Shown: in pieces, positions 1 through 7,853 of the stretch
How positions within the stretch are numbered: the first letter of the stretch is position 1
Layout of the letters: every line of letters starts with the position of its first letter
Origin: Pseudomonas sp. 7P_10.2_Bac1
GTDB taxonomy: Bacteria; Pseudomonadota; Gammaproteobacteria; Pseudomonadales; Pseudomonadaceae
Length of the DNA: 64,000 nucleotides
Direction: 5' to 3'
NCBI RefSeq assembly: GCF_025465935.1
Contig: NZ_JANLNV010000085.1
Coordinates: 1 to 64,000 of the forward strand
Notes under the pieces: model-generated
Told to the model about the DNA's origin: nothing
Database searches by the model: none
Seen by the model: only the letters and a program-made list of their open reading frames with translations
Program-made: the position numbers and the translations under genes

Positions 1-40
1 GCTCGAAAAAATCCCCAAGCGCTGGACAACCCTTTCCACC
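1..40. other. left flank of the IS66-type element
   Basis: Forty bases of pre-insertion sequence. Their last eight bases (33-40) form the left copy of the target duplication. No gene can be recognised in so short a stretch; if the element and one duplication copy are removed, this sequence joins directly to the DNA upstream of the pqiA-like gene. Confidence 0.5.
33..40. repeat. 8-bp target-site duplication, left copy (TTTCCACC)
   Basis: TTTCCACC lies immediately outside the left terminal repeat and is repeated exactly at 3203-3210, immediately outside the right one. Eight bp is the duplication length known for IS66-family insertion. Confidence 0.85.
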
Positions 41-73
41 GTAAGCGGACGGCGAACACACCTACCTAATTCC
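41..73 (+). repeat. left terminal inverted repeat of the IS66-type element
   Basis: Begins GTAAGCGGACGGCGAACACA. It matches the reverse complement of 3170-3202 at 25 of 33 positions, including the outer GTAA and an uninterrupted run AACACACCT. Confidence 0.8.
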
Positions 74-185
74 GGCCCGTGGCTGTACGCAAATTTGTGC
101 GAAGGGCGACATCCGCATCCGTTTGCCATGTGAAAGCTCATGAATGTAGTCTCTATGGCTTACTAGATCTGAAGGATTTGACTGT

Positions 186-812
186 ATGGCAGTACGGAAG
201 CTGGCCGCGGTGGTTGGTCTTTGGGGGGGATGGTGGGTAGTGTAGAGGCTGGCCATATTTGTACTCTGATCAGCGATGTGAATATGTCCGCCATCCTTTA
301 TCAGCGTGGTGAGTGCTCGGCCTGAGTGTCACCTGCCTCCACATTCAAGCTGGCGCTAAGCCTAATGGGATTTGACTCTGGTTTTCTTCATGATCGACAC
401 AGCCCTGCGCTGGCTTATAAGCCAGGAGATCCTGATTGGGGAGGCCCTAACTGGCTTCAACCCACCGATCCTGAACGCTGGATAAAATACTCGGTAGTTT
501 GGTACTCGCAGCGAGTAATCCATGCATTAGGGATTGCCCAAATCGAGCATTACGCTATATAGCATTCGGATTCGGTAATGCTGATCTTTCCGGTGATCCT
601 GGTGGGTCTAATGGACTTGATAGGTCTTGGATCAGCTCCTCGTTAAAAATCTCCCCCCTCGAACAGCTCCACTTTCAAGAGAAAATCGCTAGGCGAGAAT
701 TGCATGTGAGTGAGCTTTCACCTTGACCTCCCGCATATCGCTCCTTGAAACGCACCCTGATGGATGGGAAATCCACGGTAAGACAGGTACCACTTATCCC
801 CGTGACAGGGAG
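186..812 (+). pseudogene. class D (OXA-type) beta-lactamase, decayed
   Basis: Remnant of a periplasmic serine beta-lactamase spread over three frames. A signal-peptide-like start (MAVRKLAAVVGLWGGW, from 186) runs into a stop at 243. The next frame gives CTLISDVNMSAILYQRG, a TGA at 323-325, then PASTFK with the active-site Ser at 338-340 and Lys at 347-349, then YSVVWYSQ (the SxV motif, near 491). Around 555-562 the frame shifts to AFGFGNADLSGDPGG and SLKISPLEQL, and near 720 it shifts again to give HPDGWEIHGKTGTTYP with the KTG box at 780-788. The expected C-terminus (FGWFVGW region) is missing, so the gene is truncated about 35 bp before the cytochrome start. All catalytic motifs are recognisable, but with at least three frame breaks and one internal stop it cannot be functional. 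Family assignment is by motif order, not by search. Confidence 0.85.
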
Positions 813-846
813 ATTTTACTGGGCATTACAATAAGGAGAAAAAACG

Positions 847-1227
847 ATGAGGGTTCGCAAGGGATTATGGGCAATATCGGTGACGGTGGCGTGTATTGCA
901 CCGGCTTACGCGGCCACCAACGGCAATGGAGAAAGGCTGTTTACCGAACGCTGCGCGATGTGTCATGGATCGGACATCAGGGGCACAGGCCCGCTGGCTC
1001 ACAAAAGCTCACCACCAACGCCTGACCTGACGAGCCCGGCTTTCAAGAGCCGTCTCGCAGAGTATCCTGGAGTTATCGTGTCGTCGGTCATACTGCGACC
1101 CAACGGCGATCTGATCCCTAGAACCTTGAGAGAGAATGGAGTGAAAGTGGCTCCGCATGCTTGGACGGTTAAGGACTTTCGTGATCTGAATGAATACATG
1201 GTTGAGATCATCAGGAGATCGAAGTAA
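847..1227 (+). CDS. small periplasmic c-type cytochrome
   Basis: A 126-aa protein with a signal peptide (residues 1-22, ending AYA) and one heme-attachment site CAMCH (Cys36, Cys39, His40), so a class I-type monoheme cytochrome expected in the periplasm. A good ribosome site (AAGGAG) precedes the ATG. The usual axial Met in a GxMP-type context is not evident: the corresponding stretch reads GVKVAPHAW, and the only later Met is residue 118 near the C-terminus. It lies inside the IS66-type element, downstream of the dead beta-lactamase and convergent with tnpC. Redox partner unknown. The reading frame is intact, unlike its neighbours. Confidence 0.75.
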   Translation: MRVRKGLWAISVTVACIAPAYAATNGNGERLFTERCAMCHGSDIRGTGPLAHKSSPPTPDLTSPAFKSRLAEYPGVIVSSVILRPNGDLIPRTLRENGVKVAPHAWTVKDFRDLNEYMVEIIRRSK

Positions 1228-1374
1228 GCATGTGCGGAACGACGATCCCCAAAGAGTGGCCTGAGTGTTCAAGCAACGAAAGCCCGCGACTGGAGGCTCC
1301 TGAAGCAGGTAAGGCTCGCCGCGCTTCTGGGCACGCCGGCGGCCTTCGGTCACAGGTTGTGCAACGGCATCCAG

Positions 1375-2883
1375 TTATGCGGCAACAACTCGGCGATCCC
1401 ACTCGCTCGCTGCGTCGGTAGCCAGGTTAGGACGTCTTTCAGATAAGCATAAGGATTGGATCAGGCTCATCAGCACCGCCGCTTGTTGACCGCTGCGCAG
1501 CGATCCTGCGAAGAGCCAATTCTTGCGTCCAAGAGCCCATGGCCGGATCTGCTGCTCTATGTGGTTGTTATCGATAGGCACCGCGCCGTCATCCAGATAA
1601 CGTGACAACGCCGTCCAGCGTTTCAGGCTGTAGTCCAGAGCTTTGGCGATGGCCACGCTATCGTGCACCAGCTCGCGCTGGGCGATCATCCAGGTGTGCA
1701 GCTTATCCATCACAGGGGCGGCTTTTTCTTGTCGTATTCGTCGCCGTACGTCTGGCTCCAGGTCGCGGATTTCACTCTCGATTTCGTACAGCAGCTGGAT
1801 ATAGCGCAGAGCTTGCTCGGCCAGCGGGCTTTTGTTCGTGGCGTGAAGGTCGAAGAACTTGCGCCGCGCATGGGCCATGCAGCCGATTTCGGTGACACCA
1901 AGTGCAAAACTGGCCTTGTAACCACCAAAATCGTCGCACACCAGCTTGCCTTTCCAGTCATGCAGGAAGTTGCGTGCATGTTCGCCAGAGCGGCTGGGGC
2001 TGAAGTCGTACACCACTGCGCGGATATCGGCAGACGCGGTGTTTGCATAGGCCCAGACGTAGGCCCAATGGGTTTTCTTCGCGCCAGGCATGAGCACCTG
2101 TACCGGCGTCTCATCGGCCTGCACCACGTTGTGTCCAAGCACCACTTCGCGCAGTGCATCAAGCAGCGGTTGCAGTTGCACACCACAGATGCCGATCCAC
2201 TGCGCCAAGGTCGAGCGCGGGATGGCGAGGCCGGCCCGGCCAAAGATCTTTTCCTGACGGTACAGCGGTAAATGATCACCGTATTTGGCGATCATCACGT
2301 GGGCCAGCAGACCTGCCGTAGGGGTGCCCTTGTCGATGACCTGCGCAGGAACCGGTGCCTGGATCAGGATCTCGCAGTCACCACAGACCCACTTGCCACG
2401 GATGTGTTGTTCAACCGTGAACACGCCGGGCGTGTAGTCAAGTTTCTCGCTGACATCCTCTCCGATACGCTTGAGGGCGCAGCCGCATTGGCAGTGAGTG
2501 TTGTCCGGTTCGAGATGGATTTACGTGCGTGGAAACTCGGGCGGCAAGGCGGTGCGTTTAGGTTTTTACCCAGCCCCAGTCGAAGCTGGAGAGGGTTGCA
2601 ACGCCTCAAGCTCCGCTTCGATGGCCGCGATGTCGGCGTCGATCAGGTCATCGAGCAAGCTGGATTGATAAGGGCTTAGCTGCTCGCTGCGCTTGGCAAA
2701 CTTGAAGCGCTTGAGCTGTGCGATCTCATGGGTCAGTTTGTCGTTGATCGTTTTGTAGTGAGGAATCTGCTTGTCCATGGACTCGACTTTTTGATCGAGA
2801 GTCTCGACACGCTGCATGAGCTGCGCTGCGATAGCGCGCACTTGCTCAGGGTTTAATTGGTCGAAATCAGGAAGCGAAGTCAT
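1375..2883 (-). pseudogene. tnpC: IS66-family transposase TnpC, two nonsense codons
   Basis: Reading from 2883 the frame starts MTSLPDFDQLNPEQ, with an N-terminal leucine-zipper-like helix, then a basic KRFKFAKRSEQL segment. It is interrupted by TAA at 2566-2568 and TAA at 2521-2523 before continuing in the same frame through the Cys-rich zinc-binding part (CQCGC and CGDC) into the DDE catalytic core. The acidic triad is visible as QADET, CDDFGGYK and NNHIEQ. Total 503 codons, close to normal for IS66 TnpC (about 510). A GTG at 2422-2424 opens a 349-aa downstream frame holding the whole catalytic core but lacking the DNA-binding N-terminus. Defective by nonsense mutation, not by frameshift. 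Confidence 0.88.
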
Positions 2884-3098
2884 GCCGCCGATTTTGCCAG
2901 AGCAGGCCAACGCCGCGCGGCGACGCTGGTCATGGCAGTGATTACATCAGGGTGATTGCACTGTTTTGTCCAGTGGACGAGGTTGGCGTTGAGGCTGTGG
3001 TGGAGCGCGATGCTGGCAATAGAGGCTCCGGATTGTGCGCACGCTTGAATGACTTGGGCCTTGAACGACCTGGAATAGGAACGGCGTTGTGGCTGCAT
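2880..3098 (-). pseudogene. tnpA: IS66 accessory protein TnpA, truncated
   Basis: The first about 45 residues (MQPQRRSYSRSFKAQVIQAC..., ending LNANLVHW) look like the helix-turn-helix N-terminus of the IS66 accessory protein TnpA. The remainder has no family resemblance and runs into the tnpC start with an ATGA overlap. Intact IS66 operons have tnpA, tnpB (about 115 aa) and tnpC; here the end of tnpA and all of tnpB are absent, which suggests an internal deletion fusing tnpA to the sequence just before tnpC. Confidence 0.65.
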
Positions 3099-3125
3099 GA
3101 AAGACCCTCTTTAAAAGGCTAGAAG

Positions 3126-3155
3126 TGGTGTCCACTTAAATTGAGGTGGACACCA
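3126..3155. repeat. perfect 10-bp inverted repeat upstream of tnpA
   Basis: TGGTGTCCAC and GTGGACACCA are exact reverse complements separated by 10 bp, between the tnpA start and the right terminal repeat. It could be an operator for the transposition genes or a footprint of another element's ends. Confidence 0.7.
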
Positions 3156-3169
3156 TCGCCTTTGGTATC

Positions 3170-3202
3170 GGGGTCAGGAAGGTGTGTTGGCTGGCCGGTT
3201 AC
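3170..3202 (-). repeat. right terminal inverted repeat of the IS66-type element
   Basis: Read on the minus strand it begins GTAACCGGCCAGCCAACACA, the partner of the repeat at 41-73. The last base (3202) abuts the duplicated TTTCCACC. Confidence 0.8.
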
Positions 3203-3210
3203 TTTCCACC
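3203..3210. repeat. 8-bp target-site duplication, right copy
   Basis: TTTCCACC, identical to 33-40, directly outside the right end of the element. It sits about 130 bp upstream of the pqiA-like start, so the insertion landed in or near the promoter region of that operon. Confidence 0.85.
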
Positions 3211-3338
3211 GCCCCAGGCTCTTGCAGCTTGCAGCTCATCTCAACCCCCTGCGTCCAAAGTCCTACAAATAGGCAAACTTATTTGGGACCCAGCACATTA
3301 GAATAGGCCCAGTCATTTTTTAGACAGAGACGCCTTAT

Positions 3339-3998
3339 ATGCCAGATCCAGCTGACGCCAGCAGGGTATCGGAATTACCGCTGGACGAGTTAGTGGCCTG
3401 CCATGAGTGCGATCTTCTGATGCGTAAACCGCATCTCGCCCTTGGTGAAAAAGCCCAATGCCCGCGCTGCGGTTATGAGCTTTATGCCCATCGTCACAAT
3501 GTGGTCGAGCGTAGTCTCGCTCTCGTCATAGCCGCCTTGCTGCTGTATGTCCCTGCGAATTTTTTACCCATCATGGAACTCGACTTGTTGGGGCAGGCCT
3601 CTCAAGATACTGTCTGGAGCGGCGTTCTCGGCCTCTTTGATACCGGCATGCAAGGTATCGCCATTGTGGTGTTCCTGTGTAGCATGGGGATCCCTTTACT
3701 CAAGTTGCTGTGCCAATTGGCCGTGTTACTCAGCATCCGCTGGAACATTGGTCGCTCTTATGGCTTGCTCATCTACAGGATTTATCACCACCTGAAGGAT
3801 TGGGGCATGCTCGAGGTCTACCTCATGGGCGTGCTGGTGGCCATTGTTAAACTGGTTGACCTGGCAGAGTTGAGGGTGGGGCTCGGCCTTACCTGTTTTG
3901 TCAGCTTGCTGTTAGTTCAGGTCTGGCTGGAGGTCGTGATGTCACCTCATCAGATTTGGGAAGCACTTTCAGGGGAGGACACTCATGCGCGCAATTGA
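3339..3998 (+). CDS. pqiA: PqiA/LetA-family inner-membrane protein, first half
   Basis: A 219-aa protein of the PqiA family, whose members pair with MCE-domain proteins to move lipids between the inner and outer membranes. An N-terminal rubredoxin-like zinc site is visible as Cys21-x-x-Cys24 and Cys41-x-x-Cys44, followed by four hydrophobic spans carrying the family motif YVPANFLPIM near residue 70. In E. coli, PqiA and LetA are single proteins of about 420 aa with two such modules; here the modules are separate genes. It overlaps the second module by 14 bp and starts the three-gene operon. Confidence 0.88.
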   Translation: MPDPADASRVSELPLDELVACHECDLLMRKPHLALGEKAQCPRCGYELYAHRHNVVERSLALVIAALLLYVPANFLPIMELDLLGQASQDTVWSGVLGLFDTGMQGIAIVVFLCSMGIPLLKLLCQLAVLLSIRWNIGRSYGLLIYRIYHHLKDWGMLEVYLMGVLVAIVKLVDLAELRVGLGLTCFVSLLLVQVWLEVVMSPHQIWEALSGEDTHARN

Positions 3999-4608
3999 TG
4001 CTGGCATCCTGATTTGCACCGAGTGCCATGCGTTAAATCGACAAGACCCCGACGCTGCTGAGCAAACCTGCACTCGCTGTGGTGCCATGGTGCACCCACG
4101 TCGTCCCAACAGTCTGCTGCGCACCTGGGCCTTGTTGCTGACCTCTGCCATCCTTTACATCCCGGCCAATCTGTTGCCGATCATGACGATCAATACGCTG
4201 GGCCAAGGCAGCCCCAGCACGATCATGTCCGGGGTGATCGAACTGGTGCAGCACGGCATGATACCGATTGCCGCTGTCGTGTTTGTGGCAAGTATTCTGG
4301 TGCCCACCTTCAAACTGGTCGGTATTGGTTTGCTGCTGTTTTCGGTCCAGCGGCATCAGCCGTTGTCGGCTCGGCAACGTATCATCATGTACCGCTTTAT
4401 CGAGTTTATTGGCCGTTGGTCGATGCTCGATATTTTTGTCATCGCCATTCTGGTGGCGGTGGTGAACTTTGGACGTATTGCCAGTATTGAAGCTAATCTC
4501 GGCGCTGTCGCTTTCGCCAGTGTGGTGATACTGACCATGCTTGCAGCTGTAACTTTTGATCCCCGACTGATTTGGGACAACACGGAGTCGGATGACGACC
4601 ATGAGTGA
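3985..4608 (+). CDS. pqiA: PqiA/LetA-family inner-membrane protein, second half
   Basis: A 207-aa paralogue of the preceding protein: Cys11-x-x-Cys14 and Cys29-x-x-Cys32 at the N-terminus, then four membrane spans with YIPANLLPIM. Together the two proteins would reconstitute the two-module fold of a full-length PqiA/LetA. The start lies inside the end of the upstream gene and the end overlaps the MCE gene, so translation of all three is probably coupled. Confidence 0.88.
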   Translation: MRAIDAGILICTECHALNRQDPDAAEQTCTRCGAMVHPRRPNSLLRTWALLLTSAILYIPANLLPIMTINTLGQGSPSTIMSGVIELVQHGMIPIAAVVFVASILVPTFKLVGIGLLLFSVQRHQPLSARQRIIMYRFIEFIGRWSMLDIFVIAILVAVVNFGRIASIEANLGAVAFASVVILTMLAAVTFDPRLIWDNTESDDDHE

Positions 4609-6904
4609 TTTACCAACCGCTAAAACCCGCCCAGCGTCCAATTGGTCGGCCATCTGGATTCTCCCGCTCATTGCTCTGATCATCGGAGGCTGGTTGGGCT
4701 GGAAAGCCTACAGCGAGACGGGTATCGATATTCAGGTGCGCTTCGAAAGTGGTGAAGGCATCGTCGCCAACAAGACCGAAGTCGTCTACAAAGGCATGCC
4801 CGTGGGCAAGGTCAAAACACTGGCTCTGGATGAGAGTGGTCCCAGCAAGGGCGTCATTGCCACCATCGAAATGAACAAGGATGTCGAGCAGTACCTGAAG
4901 ACCAACACCCGTTTCTGGTTGGTCAAACCCAGTGTGACACTGGCCGGTATAACCGGGCTCGAAACCCTGGTGTCCGGCAACTATATTGCGGTCAGTCCCG
5001 GGGATGGTGAGTCCTCGCGCAAGTTCAAAGCCCTGTCGCAAGAGCCGCCGTTGTCTGACGCCAAGCCGGGTTTGCACCTGACACTGAAAGCCGATCGACT
5101 CGGCTCGCTGAATCGCGGCAGCCCGGTGTTCTACAAACAGATCCAGGTGGGTCAGGTTAAAAGCTATGTGCTTTCCGAAGATCACAACACCGTCGAGATC
5201 AAAGTGTTTATTGAACCGACCTACGCGAGCCTGGTGCGCAAGCACACGCGTTTCTGGAATGCCAGCGGCATCAGCATTGACGCCAACCTGTCGGGTGTAA
5301 AAGTACGCAGTGAATCGCTGGCCAGCATCGTGGCTGGTGGTATCGCCTTCGCGACGCCAGAAAACCGGAAAGACAGCCCGCCAACAGACCCAAATCTGCC
5401 ATTCCGTTTGTATGAAGACTTCGATGCGGCCCAGGCCGGTATCAAGGTCAAAGTCAAACTCAGCGATTTCGAAGGCCTCCAGGCCGGGCGTACGCCTGTC
5501 ATGTACAAGGGCATTCAAGTCGGCAGCCTCAAAGCCTTGAAAGTCGACTCAGACCTCAGCAGTGCCAGCGCTGAACTGGCCCTTGATCCTTTGGCCGAAG
5601 ACTATCTGGTAGAAGGGACCCAATTCTGGGTGGTCAAGCCTTCAATCTCGCTGGCCGGCATCACCGGTCTCGAAGCGCTGGTCAAAGGCAACTACATCGC
5701 CATTCGTCCCGGTGACAAAGGTGGCAAACCCGAGCGTGAGTTTGTCGCTCGCCCCAAAGCGCCGCCATTGGACCTGCGCTCCCCGGGCCTGCACATGGTG
5801 CTTTTCACTGACAACCTGGGCTCCCTGGATGTCGGCAGCCCGGTGCTCTACAAACAGGTCAAAGTCGGTTCGGTACAGAGCTACCAGTTCTCCCGCACTA
5901 AAAAACAATTGGTCATTGGGGTGCACATCGAGAAGGAGTACGAAGGCCTGGTCAACGCGTCAACTCGCTTCTGGAACGCTAGTGGTGTAACCCTGACCGG
6001 CGGCCTGACCAGTGGCATTCAGGTTAAAAGTGAATCCCTGCAAAGCCTGATGGCAGGCGGCATCGCGTTTGAGACCCCGAAAGCCACTGCGCCTTTGCAA
6101 AAACGTATTCCGCGCTTCCGTCTCTTCAGCGATCGTGATGCCGCCATGCAACAAGGCGTCCCGATCACCATCAAAGTGGCGAGTGCAGATGGCTTGAGCA
6201 GCGGCTCACCCATTCGCTTCAAAGGTTTGACAGTCGGCAAGATTGAAAGCGTCGACCTAAGTGACGACCTGCAATCTGTCCTGCTGCAAGCGCGCATCAC
6301 CGAAGTGCCGGAACGCATCGCGCGGGCAGGCACCCAATTTTGGGTGGTCAAACCCGAACTGGGCCTGATGAAAACCGCTAACCTCGAAACCCTGGTGACG
6401 GGCCAGTATCTTGAAGTACAACCAGCGCCCAAAGGCCGTGGGCCGCAAAATGATTTCGTCGCCTTGGAGCGTGCGCCCGATGCAGTTGTCCCTGAAGCAG
6501 GGCTGCGCCTGGTATTGAGTGCTGCACGTCGCGGGTCACTCAAAGAGGGCGTCCCCGTGACCTACCGTGAAGTCACTGTAGGCAAGGTTACCGGATACGA
6601 ACTGGGCAATACCGCTGACCGAGTACTGGTGCATATCCTGATCGAGCCTCGCTACGCGCCATTGGTGCGCAGCGGCAGTCGCTTCTGGAACACCAGCGGT
6701 TTCGGTGTCGACTTTGGTTTGTTCAAAGGCGCGACGATTCGTACCGAGTCCCTTGAAACCCTGGTGCAAGGCGGTATTGCCTTCGCCACGCCAGACGGGG
6801 ACAAAATGGGCAACCCAGCGCGTCCGCAGCAGACCTTCCCGCTCTTCGACAAGTTTGAAGAGGAATGGCTGCAATGGGCGCCAAAAATCCCGTTGGCTAA
6901 ATAG
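4592..6904 (+). CDS. pqiB: PqiB/LetB-type intermembrane transport protein, six MCE domains
   Basis: A 770-aa protein with one N-terminal membrane anchor (about residues 19-41) and a long periplasmic part of six MCE repeats. Each begins with a strand followed by a 'GSPV-YK--VG-V' type turn: YKGMPVGKV, YKQIQVGQV, YKGIQVGSL, YKQVKVGSV, FKGLTVGKI and YREVTVGKV. Six is between E. coli PqiB (three) and LetB (seven), so the hexamer would form a tube of intermediate length. No PqiC-like lipoprotein gene follows; a strong terminator does. ATGs at 4592 and 4601 are both possible starts, and both overlap the upstream gene. Confidence 0.9.
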   Translation: MTTMSDLPTAKTRPASNWSAIWILPLIALIIGGWLGWKAYSETGIDIQVRFESGEGIVANKTEVVYKGMPVGKVKTLALDESGPSKGVIATIEMNKDVEQYLKTNTRFWLVKPSVTLAGITGLETLVSGNYIAVSPGDGESSRKFKALSQEPPLSDAKPGLHLTLKADRLGSLNRGSPVFYKQIQVGQVKSYVLSEDHNTVEIKVFIEPTYASLVRKHTRFWNASGISIDANLSGVKVRSESLASIVAGGIAFATPENRKDSPPTDPNLPFRLYEDFDAAQAGIKVKVKLSDFEGLQAGRTPVMYKGIQVGSLKALKVDSDLSSASAELALDPLAEDYLVEGTQFWVVKPSISLAGITGLEALVKGNYIAIRPGDKGGKPEREFVARPKAPPLDLRSPGLHMVLFTDNLGSLDVGSPVLYKQVKVGSVQSYQFSRTKKQLVIGVHIEKEYEGLVNASTRFWNASGVTLTGGLTSGIQVKSESLQSLMAGGIAFETPKATAPLQKRIPRFRLFSDRDAAMQQGVPITIKVASADGLSSGSPIRFKGLTVGKIESVDLSDDLQSVLLQARITEVPERIARAGTQFWVVKPELGLMKTANLETLVTGQYLEVQPAPKGRGPQNDFVALERAPDAVVPEAGLRLVLSAARRGSLKEGVPVTYREVTVGKVTGYELGNTADRVLVHILIEPRYAPLVRSGSRFWNTSGFGVDFGLFKGATIRTESLETLVQGGIAFATPDGDKMGNPARPQQTFPLFDKFEEEWLQWAPKIPLAK

Positions 6905-6920
6905 CCGGACAAGCTGTCCT

Positions 6921-6953
6921 AAAAAACCGCGATCACTGATCGCGGTTTTTTTT
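6921..6953 (+). terminator. rho-independent terminator after the pqi operon
   Basis: A 9-bp perfect stem, CCGCGATCA/TGATCGCGG (6927-6935 with 6937-6945), followed by eight T and preceded by six A, so it could work in both directions. Confidence 0.92.
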
Positions 6954-7267
6954 CGTCTACTGATTCTCGCTTGCCGGTCTGCGTTTCTCGCCATCCCACA
7001 TATTTAATAAACTTCAGAGAATTCCTACGTTGATTTTGTCTTTGGCACGTTAACTTCTTTCCAGTTTCGTCGTTTGGGTCAGACCTACTATACAAGGGGT
7101 TAAATAATAGAGGATGACCATAAATAGCGCGGCAAAACTTAGGGGTGTTACTTTTTAAATAACTCATGGATGAGCGTCTTGTTAGAAGGCGCGCGTAGGT
7201 GCGCCTCAGGCTAAGTTAAATTTAAACGGTGAGCCCCAGACATTAATCAACTAAAGGAACTTATAAA
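6954..7267 (+). promoter_or_regulatory. AT-rich leader of the first fimbrial operon
   Basis: About 310 bp without a credible gene. It is markedly more AT-rich than its surroundings and must contain the fimbrial promoter. An AAAGGAA ribosome site lies just before the ATG at 7268. No confident -35/-10 pair or operator could be picked by eye. Confidence 0.5.
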
Positions 7268-7798
7268 ATGAAGTGTGTAAAAAAAACGGCTTTGATCTCC
7301 CTGTTCATGTTGTCGGGCGCAGCCTCGCTGGTTCAGGCGGCTGGTGCTGGTCAAGGTACTGTTACTTTTGAAGGTGCAATCATTGAGGCGGCTTGCTCGA
7401 TAGCGCCAGAAAGTGTTGATCAAACTATCGGCCTTGGGCAAGTTGCCAAGTCGGTTTTGGATTCGGGTGGTTCCAGTGAGCCTGAAACATTCAAAATCAA
7501 GCTGGTGGGTTGCGATACTTCCACCCTTAAAACAGTCAGCACGACCTTCACCGGTGGCGCATCGGCAGATGTTCCGGGCGCTCTGGGCATTGTGGGTACC
7601 GCCTCTGGTGCTGGCATCATGATGCGCGATGCGAGTGGCACACTCATCAAACTGGGTACTCCAACGCCGCCGCAAATCATTCAGGACGGCAATAACGACC
7701 TGCAATTCGGTGCCTTCCTCCAAGGCAGCGCCACGCCGGATATTATCAAGCCAGGCGAATTCACCGCCATCACGAACTTCTCATTGGCTTACCAGTAA
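7268..7798 (+). CDS. fimA: major fimbrial subunit (FimA-type pilin)
   Basis: A 176-aa chaperone-usher pilin. Signal peptide residues 1-24 (cut after VQA), a donor-strand-like N-terminal extension GQGTVTFEGAIIEAAC, the conserved disulfide pair Cys43 and Cys82, and a C-terminal beta-strand ending FSLAYQ with the penultimate Tyr typical of subunits recognised by the chaperone. First gene of a nine-gene operon with its own strong ribosome site, the usual position of the most abundant subunit. Which Pseudomonas pilus family it belongs to was not determined. Confidence 0.85.
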   Translation: MKCVKKTALISLFMLSGAASLVQAAGAGQGTVTFEGAIIEAACSIAPESVDQTIGLGQVAKSVLDSGGSSEPETFKIKLVGCDTSTLKTVSTTFTGGASADVPGALGIVGTASGAGIMMRDASGTLIKLGTPTPPQIIQDGNNDLQFGAFLQGSATPDIIKPGEFTAITNFSLAYQ

Positions 7799-7853
7799 GT
7801 CATAGCCCTGCCACTGCGAGGTGGTAGGGCAACTTTTAAATAAGAGCACTTTC

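Larger units (their letters stand above)
41..3202. mobile_element. IS66-family element carrying passenger genes
   Basis: A 3162-bp unit bounded by imperfect inverted repeats (41-73 and 3170-3202, 25 of 33 positions matching, both starting GTAA) and flanked by a perfect 8-bp direct repeat. Both are IS66-family hallmarks. The right part holds the transposition genes on the minus strand: a tnpA-like stub and a tnpC with two nonsense codons; no tnpB is visible. The left part holds passengers on the plus strand: a broken class D beta-lactamase gene and a c-type cytochrome gene. The element moved as one unit, because the duplication brackets all of it, but it can no longer make an intact transposase. 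Seen: termini, duplication and gene remnants. Inferred: that the passengers travelled with it. Confidence 0.8.

Noticed and set aside
1224..1243. GTAAGCATGTGCGGAACGAC as an internal IS66 end after tnpC
   Set aside because: It starts like an IS66 terminus but matches the right repeat at only 8 of 20 positions and has no target duplication. The pair at 41 and 3202 is far better. It remains possible that it is the original IS end before passenger capture.
1710..2279. minus-strand frame overlapping the transposase
   Set aside because: Shifted frame of tnpC with no family features; the DDE motifs are all in the tnpC frame.
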